From: Pseudomonadota bacterium
Lineage (GTDB): Bacteria; Pseudomonadota; Gammaproteobacteria; UBA1113
DNA: 55,632 nt
Assembly (NCBI GenBank): GCA_021782495.1
Contig: JAJXUV010000011.1
Location: 1-55,632, forward strand
Reading direction: 5' to 3'
Shown here: positions 8,097 through 18,400 of the stretch, piece after piece
How positions within the stretch are numbered: position 1 is the first letter of the stretch
Layout of the letters: every line of letters starts with the position of its first letter
Notes under the pieces: generated by a model
What the model was told of the DNA's origin: nothing
Database searches by the model: none
What the model saw: the letters and a program-made list of their open reading frames with translations, nothing else
Translations under genes and position numbers: made by a program

Positions 8097-9406
8097 CGTG
8101 CCATCCAGGCTTCTATGTCCGCCACCGTTTTCACTAAGCCCGCACTCAATACCTCACAGCCTTGTTGCGTCACCACTACATCGTCTTCAATGCGCACACC
8201 GATACCGCGCCATTGGGCATCCACGGTTTGATCGTGGGCATCGATGTATAAGCCCGGTTCTACGGTCAACACCATGCCCGGTTTCATCGTACGCCACTCT
8301 CCTTCCACTTTATAAGCACCCGCATCATGCACATCCAAACCCAAAAAGTGACCTGAACCATGCATGTAAAATTGCAAAAATGCTTTTTGCGCTATTAAAG
8401 TTTTGACATCGCCTTTCAACAAACCCAATTTCACCAACCCCGTGGTTAAAATTTCCAACATCACGTGTTGCACTTCATTCCAAAGCGCACCGGGTTTTAC
8501 CGCAGCAATGCCCGCCAATTGCGCCGCCAAAACCAATTCATAAATGTGTTTTTGCGCTTCGCTGAAACGACCATTGACAGGAAAAGTACGTGTGATGTCC
8601 GAAGCATAATAGCCATACTCACAACCCGCGTCGAGCAGCAACAAATCGCCGTCTTTTAAAGGATCGGTGTTTTGTTTGTAATGCAATATACACGCATTCG
8701 CACCGCCTGCGACGATCGGTGAATAGGCTTGCATTCTCGCATTGTTGAGCGCGCAATGGTAACTGAAATGTGCTTCCACTTCGTATTCGTGTAAACCGGT
8801 CTTTGTAAATTGCATCGCGGCTTGATGCGCTTTGACGCTGATTTCCGCTGCACGACGCATCAATGCTATTTCATGCACACTTTTGATCACGCGCATTTCA
8901 TCGATCGTCGATTGCACGTCGATAAATTCCGTCGGCCAAGAAACGCCTCTGCGCACTTGTTTTTTTAAATTCTTTTGCGTGACCATCACGATTTTATCTA
9001 AACAAGGCATTTTGCCCCAAGGCGCATAGACGGAAGTCACTTGTTGCAAATACTGAGGCAAGTTTTGCTCGAATTCAGCGATGGCATAAGCTTCATCGAT
9101 GCCTAATTCACTGATAGCGCCTTCTTGCCCTAACATAAAACCATCCCAACGTTCTAAATCGGGATCGCGCGGCCGGCTGAATAAAATACTTTGTCCGCCT
9201 AAATCTTGGGACAAGATCAACAACACGGCTTCAGGCTCTGTAAAACCGCTTAAATAAAAGAAATTGCTATCGGCTCTATAAGGGAAAACATTGTCGCCAT
9301 TGCGTAAAATTGGCGGCGGCGCCATCAGCAACACCAAACTTTTAGGCTTTAATTGAGCCTTTAAGGCCTCGCGTCTGTGTTTGAATTCAGAAATGATTTT
9401 GTTCAT
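8093..9406 (-). CDS. pepP: Xaa-Pro aminopeptidase
   Basis: This metallopeptidase (M24B) removes the N-terminal residue from peptides with proline at position two. The creatinase-type N-terminal domain includes YRADSNFFYLSGF. The pita-bread domain has the dimetal ligands: Asp in LLDAGCEYGYYASDITRTFP, His in HGSGHFLGLDVHD, Glu in VLTVEPGLYI and Glu in VRIEDDVVV. The 437-residue length is that of E. coli PepP. AGAGG precedes the ATG. It leads the pepP-ubiH-ubiI operon; the small upstream gene (ygfB) common in other gammaproteobacteria is absent, and ridA lies upstream instead. Confidence 0.95.
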   Translation of the reverse strand: MNKIISEFKHRREALKAQLKPKSLVLLMAPPPILRNGDNVFPYRADSNFFYLSGFTEPEAVLLILSQDLGGQSILFSRPRDPDLERWDGFMLGQEGAISELGIDEAYAIAEFEQNLPQYLQQVTSVYAPWGKMPCLDKIVMVTQKNLKKQVRRGVSWPTEFIDVQSTIDEMRVIKSVHEIALMRRAAEISVKAHQAAMQFTKTGLHEYEVEAHFSYHCALNNARMQAYSPIVAGGANACILHYKQNTDPLKDGDLLLLDAGCEYGYYASDITRTFPVNGRFSEAQKHIYELVLAAQLAGIAAVKPGALWNEVQHVMLEILTTGLVKLGLLKGDVKTLIAQKAFLQFYMHGSGHFLGLDVHDAGAYKVEGEWRTMKPGMVLTVEPGLYIDAHDQTVDAQWRGIGVRIEDDVVVTQQGCEVLSAGLVKTVADIEAWMAR

Positions 9407-9445
9407 TTTTTCCTCTTAATTAGGGCGCATAGCTCTTATTATAGA

Positions 9446-9856
9446 TCAAATCCCTAATTTAGTATTCAAGGCCATGATGGCATCGACTTCCACCAAAGCA
9501 TCCTTCGGCAAACGCGACACTTCTATTGTGGTGCGCGCTGGATAAGGTGGCGATAAATATTCTTGCATCACTTCATTGATCAAGGAAAAATCACCTAGAT
9601 CCATCAAATACACGGTGAATCGCACGCAATCTTGCAAAGTGCCGCCACTGGCTCTAGCGACATTGTCTAAATTCAAAAACACTTGTCGTATTTGACTCAA
9701 TACATCTTCACCGGCCAATTGTCCCGTTTCTGGAATCAGGCCAATTTGTCCCGATAAATACACCATTTGCCCCACTTTCAGAGCTTGTGAATAAATCCCA
9801 ATCGGTTCTGGTGCATGATCCGTTTGAATGGCCTTGCGTTCGCTGTGTTCACTCAT
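9446..9856 (-). CDS. ridA: Rid family enamine/imine deaminase
   Basis: This is a 136-residue member of the YjgF/YER057c/UK114 family. It hydrolyses reactive 2-aminoacrylate-type enamines released by PLP enzymes. The family signature near the C-terminus is present as PARTTIEVSRLPKDALVEVDA, with the Arg that binds the substrate carboxylate. YLSGQIGLIPETG matches the conserved early strand. AGGAG stands seven bases before the ATG. It lies downstream of spoT on the same strand, as in many proteobacteria, with a 117-base gap that is comparatively GC-rich but shows no clear signal. Confidence 0.92.
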   Translation of the reverse strand: MSEHSERKAIQTDHAPEPIGIYSQALKVGQMVYLSGQIGLIPETGQLAGEDVLSQIRQVFLNLDNVARASGGTLQDCVRFTVYLMDLGDFSLINEVMQEYLSPPYPARTTIEVSRLPKDALVEVDAIMALNTKLGI

Positions 9857-9973
9857 CTCTATCTCCTAACTTGTTATAACGATGCTATCCCGAGCTGTCA
9901 CCGTGAATAAGGTCCCCAGCGCACGCAGAAACAAGCACGACGGGGATGTCACCAGAGGCCCCGGGCTCGATTC

Positions 9974-12115
9974 TCAAACCCTCACTACTTTCATCGTCGA
10001 CTCTAAAGCGCGAATGCGTTTCATCACTTGAGCTAAATGTTGTCGATTGCGCACGGTGATGATAAGGCGCACTTCACTGTAACGCCCATCTTTATCCCTG
10101 ACTCGAACATCTTCAATATTGGCTTCAGAGCGCGAAATGGTCGACGCCAATGCTGCCAAAACGCCGCGTCGATTGTACGAATCAATCAAAATTTCTACGG
10201 GGAAATCCCCCGGAGTTTCATCCTGCCAACTTAAATAAATACAGGTTGGTGTTTCATGCAAATGCACGATTTGCTTGCATTGTTCTCGATGAATCACCAT
10301 GCCTCGCCCCGAAGACAAAACCCCCACAATGACATCGCCTGGGATCGGTTTACAACAGTTTGCAAAACCCACCACCAAACCTTCACTGCCTTTGATAAGC
10401 AAAGGTTGTTTGGACAAAACTTTGGTCGCTTTTTGTTTTTCTTTTTCTTCTTCTACCTCTTCCTCTTTGACCACAAAGGCTAAACGTCGTGCGACGGCTA
10501 AAGGAATTTGAGAACCCAATCCCATTGATTCTAACAATTCATCCAAGGTATTAAAATGCGATTCTTTCAAAACCGCTTGCACATTTTCAGGCGAAATATC
10601 TTCTAGACGCAAAGATAAAGTGGTTAAAGCACGTTCCAACAAACGCCGTCCCAATTCGATGGATTCGCCTAATTTTTGTTTTTTCACCGCCTGTCGGATT
10701 TCACTGCGCGCTTTGGCGGTCACCACAAAATTAAGCCAAGCAGGATTCGGCCTTGCACCGGGTGCGGTGACAATTTCCACCGTTTGTCCATTGACCAATT
10801 GACTACTGAGCGGCGCTAAGCGTCGATTCACTTTAGCCGCGACGCACGCATTGCCAATATCCGTGTGAATGGCATAAGCAAAATCCACGGAACAAGCACC
10901 GCGTGGTAATTCTAAAATATTGCCTTTGGGGGTAAACACATACACTTCATCGGGAAATAAATCGATTTTCACATTTTCAATAAATTCCAAAGAACTGTCG
11001 CCACCTTTTTGCATTTCCACTAAACCTTGCAACCAGGCTTGCGCACGCAGGTGGGCTTTGTCTTTGTCGGTTGTGACACTCTTATACAACCAATGCGCCG
11101 CAATCCCACTTTCTGCCATCGCATCCATATCTTCCGTGCGAATTTGAATTTCAATCGGCACACCATAAGGTCCAAATAAAACCGTATGCAATGATTGATA
11201 ACCATTGGCTTTGGGGATGGCAATGTAATCTTTAAAGCGCTCGGGAACCGGTTTAAAAGCCGTGTGCATAGCGCCTAAAACGCGGTAACATGCATCCACC
11301 GAACTGACCACAATGCGAAAAGCATACACGTCCATGATTTCAGAAAAAGCAATGTGTTTATTCGCCATTTTCTTATAAATGCTGTACAAGTGTTTTTCCC
11401 TGCCCAAGACTTTGATCGCTGAAATCCCTGTATTGCGCAAGGCTTTGTGTACGGTCGTTTCAATCTCTGCCAAAATTTCTTGACGATTGCCGCGCGCCTT
11501 CGTGACCGATTGTTTCAATACTCGATACCGTAAAGGATACAAAGCCTCAAAACCCAATTCTTCAAATTCAATTCTAAAACCGTGCATACCCAATCGATTC
11601 GCAATAGGGGCATAAATTTCCAAAGTTTCTCGAGCAATGCGCGTGCGTTTTGCTTCAGGCAAGACCGCGATCGTTCGCATGTTGTGTAATCTATCAGCCA
11701 ATTTGATGATCACGACTCGAATGTCTTTGGCCATGGCCAATACCATTTTTCGAAAATTCTCGGCTTGGGCTTGCGCCTTGGTTTCAAATTTAATTTGGGT
11801 TAACTTGCTGACGCCATCGACTAATTCTGCCACATCGTGGCCAAATTGCCGCTCAATGGTTTTTTTATCGATCCCCGTGTCTTCAATCACATCGTGTAAT
11901 AAGGCGGCTTGCAAACTGGGGAGATCCAAATGCATCTCGGCTAAAATAGACGTCACTGCGACGGGATGGGTGATATAAGGCTCGCCACTGTAGCGCATTT
12001 GTTTTTGATGCGCTTTGTGGGCTACCAGATAAGCTTCATGAACGGGTTCTAAGACAGAAGGCGGATAATGAAAGGATAAAACTTTAGCGAGGGGAGCAAA
12101 ATAATCATCGACCAT
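9974..12115 (-). CDS. spoT: Bifunctional (p)ppGpp synthetase/hydrolase
   Basis: SpoT makes and degrades (p)ppGpp in the stringent response. The hydrolase domain carries LLHDVIEDTG (the HDxxED motif). The synthetase region contains ANGYQSLHT. A TGS domain (VYVFTPKGNILELPRGA) and a C-terminal ACT domain (RRGVLAALASTISRSEANIE) follow. I prefer the ATG at 12115: GGAG lies seven bases upstream and the resulting 713 residues match SpoT of other gammaproteobacteria. The frame continues to an ATG at 12208, but the extra 31 residues come from palindromic repeat B1. It is the last stringent-response gene of a yicC-gmk-rpoZ-spoT series. Confidence 0.93.
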   Translation of the reverse strand: MVDDYFAPLAKVLSFHYPPSVLEPVHEAYLVAHKAHQKQMRYSGEPYITHPVAVTSILAEMHLDLPSLQAALLHDVIEDTGIDKKTIERQFGHDVAELVDGVSKLTQIKFETKAQAQAENFRKMVLAMAKDIRVVIIKLADRLHNMRTIAVLPEAKRTRIARETLEIYAPIANRLGMHGFRIEFEELGFEALYPLRYRVLKQSVTKARGNRQEILAEIETTVHKALRNTGISAIKVLGREKHLYSIYKKMANKHIAFSEIMDVYAFRIVVSSVDACYRVLGAMHTAFKPVPERFKDYIAIPKANGYQSLHTVLFGPYGVPIEIQIRTEDMDAMAESGIAAHWLYKSVTTDKDKAHLRAQAWLQGLVEMQKGGDSSLEFIENVKIDLFPDEVYVFTPKGNILELPRGACSVDFAYAIHTDIGNACVAAKVNRRLAPLSSQLVNGQTVEIVTAPGARPNPAWLNFVVTAKARSEIRQAVKKQKLGESIELGRRLLERALTTLSLRLEDISPENVQAVLKESHFNTLDELLESMGLGSQIPLAVARRLAFVVKEEEVEEEKEKQKATKVLSKQPLLIKGSEGLVVGFANCCKPIPGDVIVGVLSSGRGMVIHREQCKQIVHLHETPTCIYLSWQDETPGDFPVEILIDSYNRRGVLAALASTISRSEANIEDVRVRDKDGRYSEVRLIITVRNRQHLAQVMKRIRALESTMKVVRV

Positions 12116-12153
12116 TCCATTGCTCCATCGCAACCTTTCGCGTCTTCTTTCTA

Positions 12154-12279
12154 GAAAACCCCCTATTTGGCGCATCTTGCGCGCAATTTCTCGATGAAAA
12201 ATGCTCATTTATGCCCATATAAACTCCGCTTTTTCACCTCAAAATTGCGCGCAACCTGCATCCAAATCTGGGCTTTTTC
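12154..12279 (+). repeat. Family B palindrome, copy B1
   Basis: An imperfect palindrome of 126 bases between rpoZ and spoT. The inner arms TTGCGCGCAATTT and AAATTGCGCGCAA match exactly. Outer arms (ATTTGG with CCAAAT, then GAAAA-N-CCC with GGG-N-TTTTC) match partly. The centre TGCTCATTTATG...ATATAAACTCCGCT is shared with copies B2-B4. It overlaps the longer possible spoT N-terminus. The orientation given is that of the shared centre. Confidence 0.75.
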
Positions 12280-12321
12280 ATACGTTTAGATTCAGAATAA
12301 ATAATTACGCTCCATCCAAGC

Positions 12322-12603
12322 TTAAAGAATATCGTCGTCCATCGGAGCCTGATGGTGGATGGGCGCTTGCTGGATCAACGGCATTGGTTGATATTGTTTA
12401 TCCCATTCATCCAATTTGTTGAAATCGACCAAACCTATTTCTATTTCGCGTAAGGCAATGACAGGATCTTTGTCGTTTTCAGCTTCTACCAAAGGTTGCA
12501 TCGCTGTTTTAGACAATTGTCTGGCACGTCTAGACGCCAATAAAACCAAACTAAAACGATTGTCGGTGTATTTCAGACAATCTTCCACAGTCACACGTGC
12601 CAT
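12322..12603 (-). CDS. rpoZ: RNA polymerase omega subunit
   Basis: Omega assists RNA polymerase assembly and in many bacteria contributes to a (p)ppGpp site. The signature [20 protein letters not shown] and ASRRARQL is unmistakable. The protein is 93 residues with a Gln/Pro/His-rich tail ending in an acidic DDDIL. GAGG lies upstream of the ATG with suitable spacing. Palindromes of family B stand on both sides (12154-12279 and 12629-12763), so on a gmk-rpoZ-spoT transcript this small cistron would be bracketed by two large hairpins. Confidence 0.95.
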   Translation of the reverse strand: MARVTVEDCLKYTDNRFSLVLLASRRARQLSKTAMQPLVEAENDKDPVIALREIEIGLVDFNKLDEWDKQYQPMPLIQQAPIHHQAPMDDDIL

Positions 12604-12628
12604 CAGGATTTCCTCATTTTAATTAAAA

Positions 12629-12763
12629 CCTATTTATAATTCTACTATACTGGTCATACTACGTCGATTTTTGCGTTCCGCTGTTCATTTATGTCTATAT
12701 AAATCCCGCTACTGTACTCAACAATCCACGTATTCTGGCGCAGTCTAGCGAATTATAAACAGG
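12629..12763 (+). repeat. Family B palindrome, copy B2
   Basis: A 135-base imperfect palindrome between gmk and rpoZ. The outer arms CCTATTTATAATTC and GAATTATAAACAGG differ at one position. The inner arms TACGTCGATTTTTG and CAACAATCCACGTA pair at 12 of 14. The centre TTCATTTATGTC-ATATAAA-CCGCT is shared with other B copies. It ends ten bases before the gmk stop. Confidence 0.75.
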
Positions 12764-12772
12764 CTTTAATAA

Positions 12773-13396
12773 TTATAACAGTATTTCTTCCAAAATGGAG
12801 CCATTTTTAGCAAATTGGACGTGGGTTTTTAAGCGATTTGCAATAAAAATCGCTTCCAACTCTCCTAAAGCCGCGGAAAAATCATCGTTGATCAGAATAT
12901 AGTCATATTCATGGCTGTGAGACATTTCTTGGCTGGCTTCTTTTAAACGCCGTTGAATCACTTCAGGACTATCCAAACGTCGGGCTTCCAAACGCGTTTG
13001 CAAGACTGCTTTGGAAGGCGGAAAAATGAAAATCAGCACGCTCTCTGGATGCGCGATTTTGCATTGTCGAGCGCCTTGCCAATCTATTTCTAAAATCACA
13101 TCGCTGCCTTGGGCCAAGGTTTCGGCCACCCAAGCCTTGGAAGTCCCATAATGGTGTCCAAACACAGTGGCATATTCCATGAAACTTTGAGCTGCCACCA
13201 TTTGTTCAAATTTTGCTTCATCTACGAAAAAATAATGCGTTCCATCCACTTCACCGGCACGTGCAGGACGAGTTGTATGAGAAATAGACAGTTTCACATT
13301 GGGCACACGGGGCAATAGTGCATTGACCAAAGAGGTTTTCCCTGCTCCAGAAGGCGCAGAAATGATGTATAAAGTGCCTGTTTCTTGTTGTGTCAT
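12773..13396 (-). CDS. gmk: Guanylate kinase
   Basis: The enzyme phosphorylates GMP to GDP with ATP. The P-loop is IISAPSGAGKTSL at residues about 10-22. The GMP-binding region has SISHTTRPARAGEVDGTHYFFV and the lid has RRLDSPEVIQRRLKEA. The length of 207 is standard. It starts six bases after the yicC stop, so the two are coupled, and it precedes rpoZ as in E. coli. Confidence 0.96.
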   Translation of the reverse strand: MTQQETGTLYIISAPSGAGKTSLVNALLPRVPNVKLSISHTTRPARAGEVDGTHYFFVDEAKFEQMVAAQSFMEYATVFGHHYGTSKAWVAETLAQGSDVILEIDWQGARQCKIAHPESVLIFIFPPSKAVLQTRLEARRLDSPEVIQRRLKEASQEMSHSHEYDYILINDDFSAALGELEAIFIANRLKTHVQFAKNGSILEEILL

Positions 13397-13402
13397 GGGT
13401 GT

Positions 13403-14272
13403 TTACTCAATATTTTGGACTTGTTCGCGCATTTGCTCAATGAGTACCTTTAAATCGACGCTCGCTTTGGAAGTCTCTGCATCCAAAGATTTTGAGCCCA
13501 AGGTATTTGCCTCGCGATTCAATTCTTGCATCATAAAATCCAAAGTCTTTCCCACGCTGCCTTTTTCTTGCAAAATACGCCGTATTTCGGTCACATGGGT
13601 CAATAAGCGATCGATTTCTTCCCCATTATCCATCTTTTGCGCCCAAAATACCAATTCTTGTTCTAAGCGATGGGGATCGGCTTGAACAGAAAGGGCTTGC
13701 AACTTTTCTAATAATTTGCGTTCTTGAGCTTCCAATAATTCCGGCTGACGCGCGTGGGCGGCTTTGGCCAAGATTTCCATTTTCTCCAAACGCTCTGTAA
13801 TGGCTTCACTCAAGGCTTGCCCTTCTCTCTGTCGACTTTGATTCAATAAGACCAAACATTGGCTTAAAGCGGTAATCGCGACAGGTTCTAAAGCTGTCAT
13901 ATCCACTTCTATTTCGGTAACAATTCCCGGATAAGCCAACAAAGCATCCAAAGAAGGTGCACCGTGTGAAAAAGAGGATAAAGTTTCTATACGCCCGATG
14001 GCTGACAATAAAGCTTTAAGACGCGCTTCATCGCATTGTAAATGGCTTTTTTCATCGATGGTGTGCTGTAATTTTAAAACTGCTTCTACACGACCACGCC
14101 CCACATGCTGACGAATCACGTCTCTAAACGTCATTTCTGCGGCACGCAGCGCTTCGGGCAAACGCGTTTGAATGTCTAGAAAACGATGGTTTAAGGTTTT
14201 GATTTCCCAGCTCAAAATACCCTGTGGATAGGGCAATTCACAGCGCGCAAATCCCGTCATACTGCGTATCAT
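13403..14272 (-). CDS. yicC: YicC family endoribonuclease-like protein
   Basis: YicC proteins are conserved bacterial RNA-processing factors; E. coli YicC is an endoribonuclease that helps degrade the small RNA RyhB. The N-terminal MIRSMTGFARCE and the C-terminal KTLDFMMQELNREANTLGSK are the two family signatures (YicC_N and DUF1732). The length of 289 is normal. It is the first gene of the minus-strand yicC-gmk-rpoZ-spoT group. Palindrome A1 begins 30 bases upstream of its ATG, close to where a promoter or leader would lie. Confidence 0.93.
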   Translation of the reverse strand: MIRSMTGFARCELPYPQGILSWEIKTLNHRFLDIQTRLPEALRAAEMTFRDVIRQHVGRGRVEAVLKLQHTIDEKSHLQCDEARLKALLSAIGRIETLSSFSHGAPSLDALLAYPGIVTEIEVDMTALEPVAITALSQCLVLLNQSRQREGQALSEAITERLEKMEILAKAAHARQPELLEAQERKLLEKLQALSVQADPHRLEQELVFWAQKMDNGEEIDRLLTHVTEIRRILQEKGSVGKTLDFMMQELNREANTLGSKSLDAETSKASVDLKVLIEQMREQVQNIE

Positions 14273-14301
14273 GGTATTAAATCCTATCTTATTTTCGCTA
14301 A

Positions 14302-14460
14302 GGCCTGTTTAGATTGGGTTTATCGAAGCGAAAACTGAGGAAACCGAGGCAAAATCGTAGCAAATTTGAAGATAATATCGAGAATATTTGACGAAAATTT
14401 GCTACGATTTTGACCGCTTTTACTCATTTTGCGGCCGATAAACCCAATGTAAACAGGCCG
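14302..14460 (+). repeat. Family A palindrome, copy A1
   Basis: A 159-base palindrome with nested stems. The outermost arms are GGCCTGTTTA and TAAACAGGCC. Inside these, TGGGTTTATCG pairs with CGATAAACCCA, GCGAAAA-TGAG with CTCATTTTGC, and AAAATCGTAGCAAATTT with AAATTTGCTACGATTTT (exact, 17 bp). The loop carries GATAATATCGAGAAT, conserved in A2 and A3. Confidence 0.85.
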
Positions 14461-14490
14461 GAGTATTATCCCATATTTAAACTGAATTTG

Positions 14491-14631
14491 TCAGTTTTGA
14501 TTGTTTATTTTTTGACTCGCCAGTGCCCTGACCATCGAGACAATGCGCTGATCTCGTGTCTTCATGGCGATTGATATATACCCCTTATCCTTTAAAAGGC
14601 GAAGTTTAGCGCGTCTTTCAGCATGCGCGCC
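14491..14631 (-). pseudogene. Short start-less coding remnant
   Basis: A 46-codon open frame with no upstream start codon in frame. The peptide reads AERRAKLRLLKDKGYISIAM, then a second basic helix. This weakly recalls small ribbon-helix-helix regulators, which often have an Ala-Glu-Arg start and a K-G-Y/H turn. An internal ATG would give only 24 residues. It is most likely a decayed gene end or chance. Confidence 0.25.
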
Positions 14632-14757
14632 TCACGGAGCGACCTTAAGAAAAAATATCCCATCTCGCATTTTAAAGTTGCTTGTGTATAAATCTAGCTT
14701 TTTGCCGCTCAGATAGACTACAATAATACCCTTTTCTCAATTCAATGCGAGGTTAGC

Positions 14758-15480
14758 ATGCGCACTCACAACCGCTCTTTTGATGAATTACGCCCTATCC
14801 ATTTTACCCGTGCCTACACCAAACACGCAGAAGGCTCTGTCCTGGTCGAATATGGTGACACCAAAGTCTTGTGCAATGCCAGCATTATTGCCGGGATTCC
14901 GCGATTTTTAAAAGGCAGCGGTCAGGGTTGGCTCACAGCGGAATATGGTTTATTGCCCCGCGCAACGCATGAGCGCAATGAACGCGAAGCAGCTAAAGGC
15001 AAACAAAGCGCGCGTACCGTGGAGATTCAACGCTTGATTGGCCGCGCTTTACGTCCTTGCATTAATTTGTCTTTACTTGGTGAAAATACCTTGCAAATAG
15101 ATTGCGATGTCATTCAAGCCGATGGCGGTACACGCACTGCAGCGATCAGCGGCAGTTGTGTGGCTGTGTACGATGCCATTGCGCATTTAAGAGAACGCCA
15201 ATTTTTAGCAGAATCTCCCTTAAAACACTGGGTCGCCGCTGTTTCGGTAGGCATGCTGCAAGGCGAAGCGCTCTTAGATTTGGAATACCTCGAAGACAAT
15301 CAAGCCAGCACCGATCTCAATGTGGTGATGGATGAAGCCGGACATTTTATAGAAATCCAAGGCACCGCCGAAGAAAAAGCCTTTAGTCACGCTGAACTCA
15401 ATCAAATGTTGAGTCTGGCTGAAAAAGGCATTAGGGAAATTATTGCATTGCAAAAAAGTGTGGTCGCTGAAAAACGGTAA
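14758..15480 (+). CDS. rph: Ribonuclease PH
   Basis: This phosphorolytic 3'-5' exoribonuclease trims the 3' ends of tRNA precursors. [26 protein letters not shown] is the family N-terminus. [15 protein letters not shown] carries the phosphate-binding arginines, and [18 protein letters not shown] carries catalytic acidic residues. The length of 240 matches the family and the C-terminus appears intact (unlike the frameshifted E. coli K-12 gene). GAGG is nine bases before the ATG. The SNF2 gene begins 19 bases downstream on the same strand. Confidence 0.96.
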   Translation: MRTHNRSFDELRPIHFTRAYTKHAEGSVLVEYGDTKVLCNASIIAGIPRFLKGSGQGWLTAEYGLLPRATHERNEREAAKGKQSARTVEIQRLIGRALRPCINLSLLGENTLQIDCDVIQADGGTRTAAISGSCVAVYDAIAHLRERQFLAESPLKHWVAAVSVGMLQGEALLDLEYLEDNQASTDLNVVMDEAGHFIEIQGTAEEKAFSHAELNQMLSLAEKGIREIIALQKSVVAEKR

Positions 15481-15499
15481 TGTTTGAGGAGATTCTCCT

Positions 15500-18400
15500 A
15501 TGTCATCCAACTTTGATATCAATTATTTTTTCAAACAATATTTTACGCCCAGCGTGGTGTCCGAGGGTCGAAAATTATTTTTAAGTGAAGCCGTTTCTCG
15601 AATTACTTTCAGAAGTGGGCAAGCAGTGGGCGCTACGGTGCGTAGCAATAGCATGCAAACCTATCGAGTGAACATTCTCTTAGAACAATTGCACCACACC
15701 AAAAGTCAAATCGTCGGCACTTGTTCTTGCAGCATGGGTTTTAATTGTAAACACGTTGCCGCGGTTCTGTATCAATTAGAAGCCAATATGGACAAAGCCG
15801 CGCGAACGATTTCCGGCTTTGAAACCCAACGATATAAAGTCTGGGAAACTTGGTTGGATGAAACCACGCTTCCAGCAGAACACTATCCTTTGGCAGAAAC
15901 TCAAAACGATTTGGCCCTGTTGTATGTCTTGTCTTTTGGCTTTGACGAAAACCAAGCGCATTTTTTATTTGTGGATTTATACCAAAGCAAATTCTTGAAA
16001 AAAGGCGGTATCAGTTTAACGGCGGTAAAACCCGCCAAACTCGTCGACATGAAGGATTTGGACACACTGACTGCTACCGATATTCAATTGTTGCAACAAT
16101 TACGACATTACCGTATTGCGAATCAAGAAGATATGGGCGAGCGTTTTAGATTGAACCCCCACACGCCCGCAGAATTCATTCGCACGCTTATTCAAACAGA
16201 GCGTGCTTTTTGGCAAAGTGTGATAACGCCTTTACAATGGAAAGACGAAGAAGAAATCATCCATTTAGATTGGCATTCTTTAGACAATGGCGGCCTAAAA
16301 TATGCGCCACACACGGCCGATAATACCTGTGTTTCCTTATGGCCTATCACCCCTTTTCTGTACCATGACATTCCAAATCACTGTGTCGGCCCCATTCAAA
16401 CTACACTTTCAGCAGACACTTTAAAACAATGTTTGGCGATGCCGATTTATTATCCGGATCAAGGGAAATTTTTAGAAACCCCTTTTAATGCTTGGGCGCA
16501 TGCACACCATTTGCCGCCCTTGCCAGTACCCCATACTTCGGAAGAATTGAGTGTCACCCCCACAGCGCGCTTGACTTTATACAGCATAGACAGTGCGCTG
16601 ATATTCCTGTCTTTAACGACTGGCGCACGCTATCAGCGCTACGACTCCAGTTACAGTTATGCCAAAGTCAGTTTTCATTATGGCAATGCGGCGTGTCAGC
16701 CAGACAGTTTCGAACAAAATCTATATAGTCTAGAAGGCGACACACTTTTCGTGCATCCTAGACTGTGGGACGTGGAAAAGAATTTTTTGCAACAATTAAA
16801 AGAACGCGGTGTGTATCGCTTCGATGAAAAAAGTCCTATTCTGATCAAACCCGAATATGTCCATTATTATTATGTGGGCAATACCCGAGACGATGTCTTA
16901 CATTTCTTGTCTCAAGCAACTTCTGAATTGCCTGAATTGGGTTGGGAATTGGTATACGATGCCTCTTTCACCCACGCGCCGCTTGCCATTTACGACGATT
17001 GGTATGGGCAAATCCGTGAAAGCCACAAGAAAGATTGGTTTTCTTTGGAAGTGGGCGTTCACATCGACGATGAAAAAATCAATTTAATTCCCGCTTTGGC
17101 CAGGGCCTTACAAGACAATTTTGAGTACATGGATTTAACTCAAATTCTAGAAAGCGATCCCAATGAATTGTTGGCATTAACCCTAGACGATGGTACGAAA
17201 ATTGCGATCCCCATGCATCGTTTTCAAACGGTCTTATCGACTTTAACGGAACTGTACGATAAAAACAGCTTAAAAGAGGGTGAATTCTTCGTGAATTCTT
17301 TGCTCGCCTCACAATTAGTCAGTAAAAAACAAGATTTCGCTTTATCGACGTTTCGATGGGAAATGCCACCAGAAATTCAAAACTTAAGTGAAAAATGGTT
17401 GGCTTTTCCTTTGTCCAAACACATTTTACACCCTACCGACAATTTCAAAGGACAATTAAGACAATACCAATTGGAAGGTTTAACCTGGTTGCAATTTTTA
17501 AGACAACACCGTTTGGGTGGTATTTTGGCCGACGACATGGGTTTGGGAAAAACCGTACAAACGCTCTGCCATCTCGCCATGGAAAAAGCGCAAAACCGTT
17601 GGCAAAAACCGGTCCTCATTATTTGCCCGACCAGTTTGATCGGCAATTGGGAAAGTGAAATTAAGCGCTTTGTGCCGGATCTCAGCCTCGTCATATTACA
17701 AGGGGCAGGACGGCCCACAGAAGAAAGTCAACTGCGTCAATACGACATTATTTTAAGTACATATTCGGTGATTTTGCACGATCAAGACTTGTTGGCGAAA
17801 CTCTCGTATTATTACATTATTTTAGACGAAGCCCAATGGATCAAAAACGCGCGCACCCACGCTTTCAATGTGGTCACGCAATTAAACACAGAATACCGCT
17901 TGTGCTTAACCGGAACACCCATGGAAAATCATTTGGGTGAATTGTGGTCTTTGTTCCATTTTTTATTACCCGGTTATCTGGGAACCAGCCGTGCCTTCAA
18001 TAAATTGTTCAGATTGCCCATTGAAAAAGACAATGATGCGGCCAGACGCACTGTTTTGCAAAAACGCATCGCGCCTTTTTTATTAAGACGCGCCAAAAGT
18101 GTGGTAGCTTCTGATTTGCCGCCTAAAAATGAAATGATCCAATTCATTGACATGGACGAAGAACAAGCGACGCTGTATGAAAGCATTCGGTTGAGTGTGG
18201 AAAGTAAAATACAACACGTTTTAGAAGAAAAGGGCTTTGCCCAAAGCCATATTGAAATTTTAGATGCGTTGCTCAAATTGCGCCAAGTATGTTGCGATCC
18301 GCGTTTGCTCAAATTGGACGTTGCCAAAAATATCCATCAATCCGCCAAACTAGAATATTTGATGTCGACCTTGCCGGAAATGATCGAAGAAGGCCGTAAA

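Larger units (their letters stand above)
14273..14757. other. Divergent intergenic region yicC/rph, 485 bases
   Basis: The region holds palindrome A1 (14302-14460), a short coding remnant (14491-14631, minus) and the rph leader. The rph start has GAGG with proper spacing. A TACAAT hexamer about 30 bases before the rph ATG could be a -10 box, but no good -35 is at the expected distance. Confidence 0.5.

Noticed and set aside
9857-9973. The GC-rich gap between ridA and spoT as another palindrome
   Set aside because: CCCGAGC and GGGCTCG occur near its ends, but they are not complementary to each other and no extended pairing was found.
14690-14740. A sigma-70 promoter for rph
   Set aside because: TACAAT is a fair -10, but the hexamer 17 bases upstream is poor, so it was not listed as a promoter.
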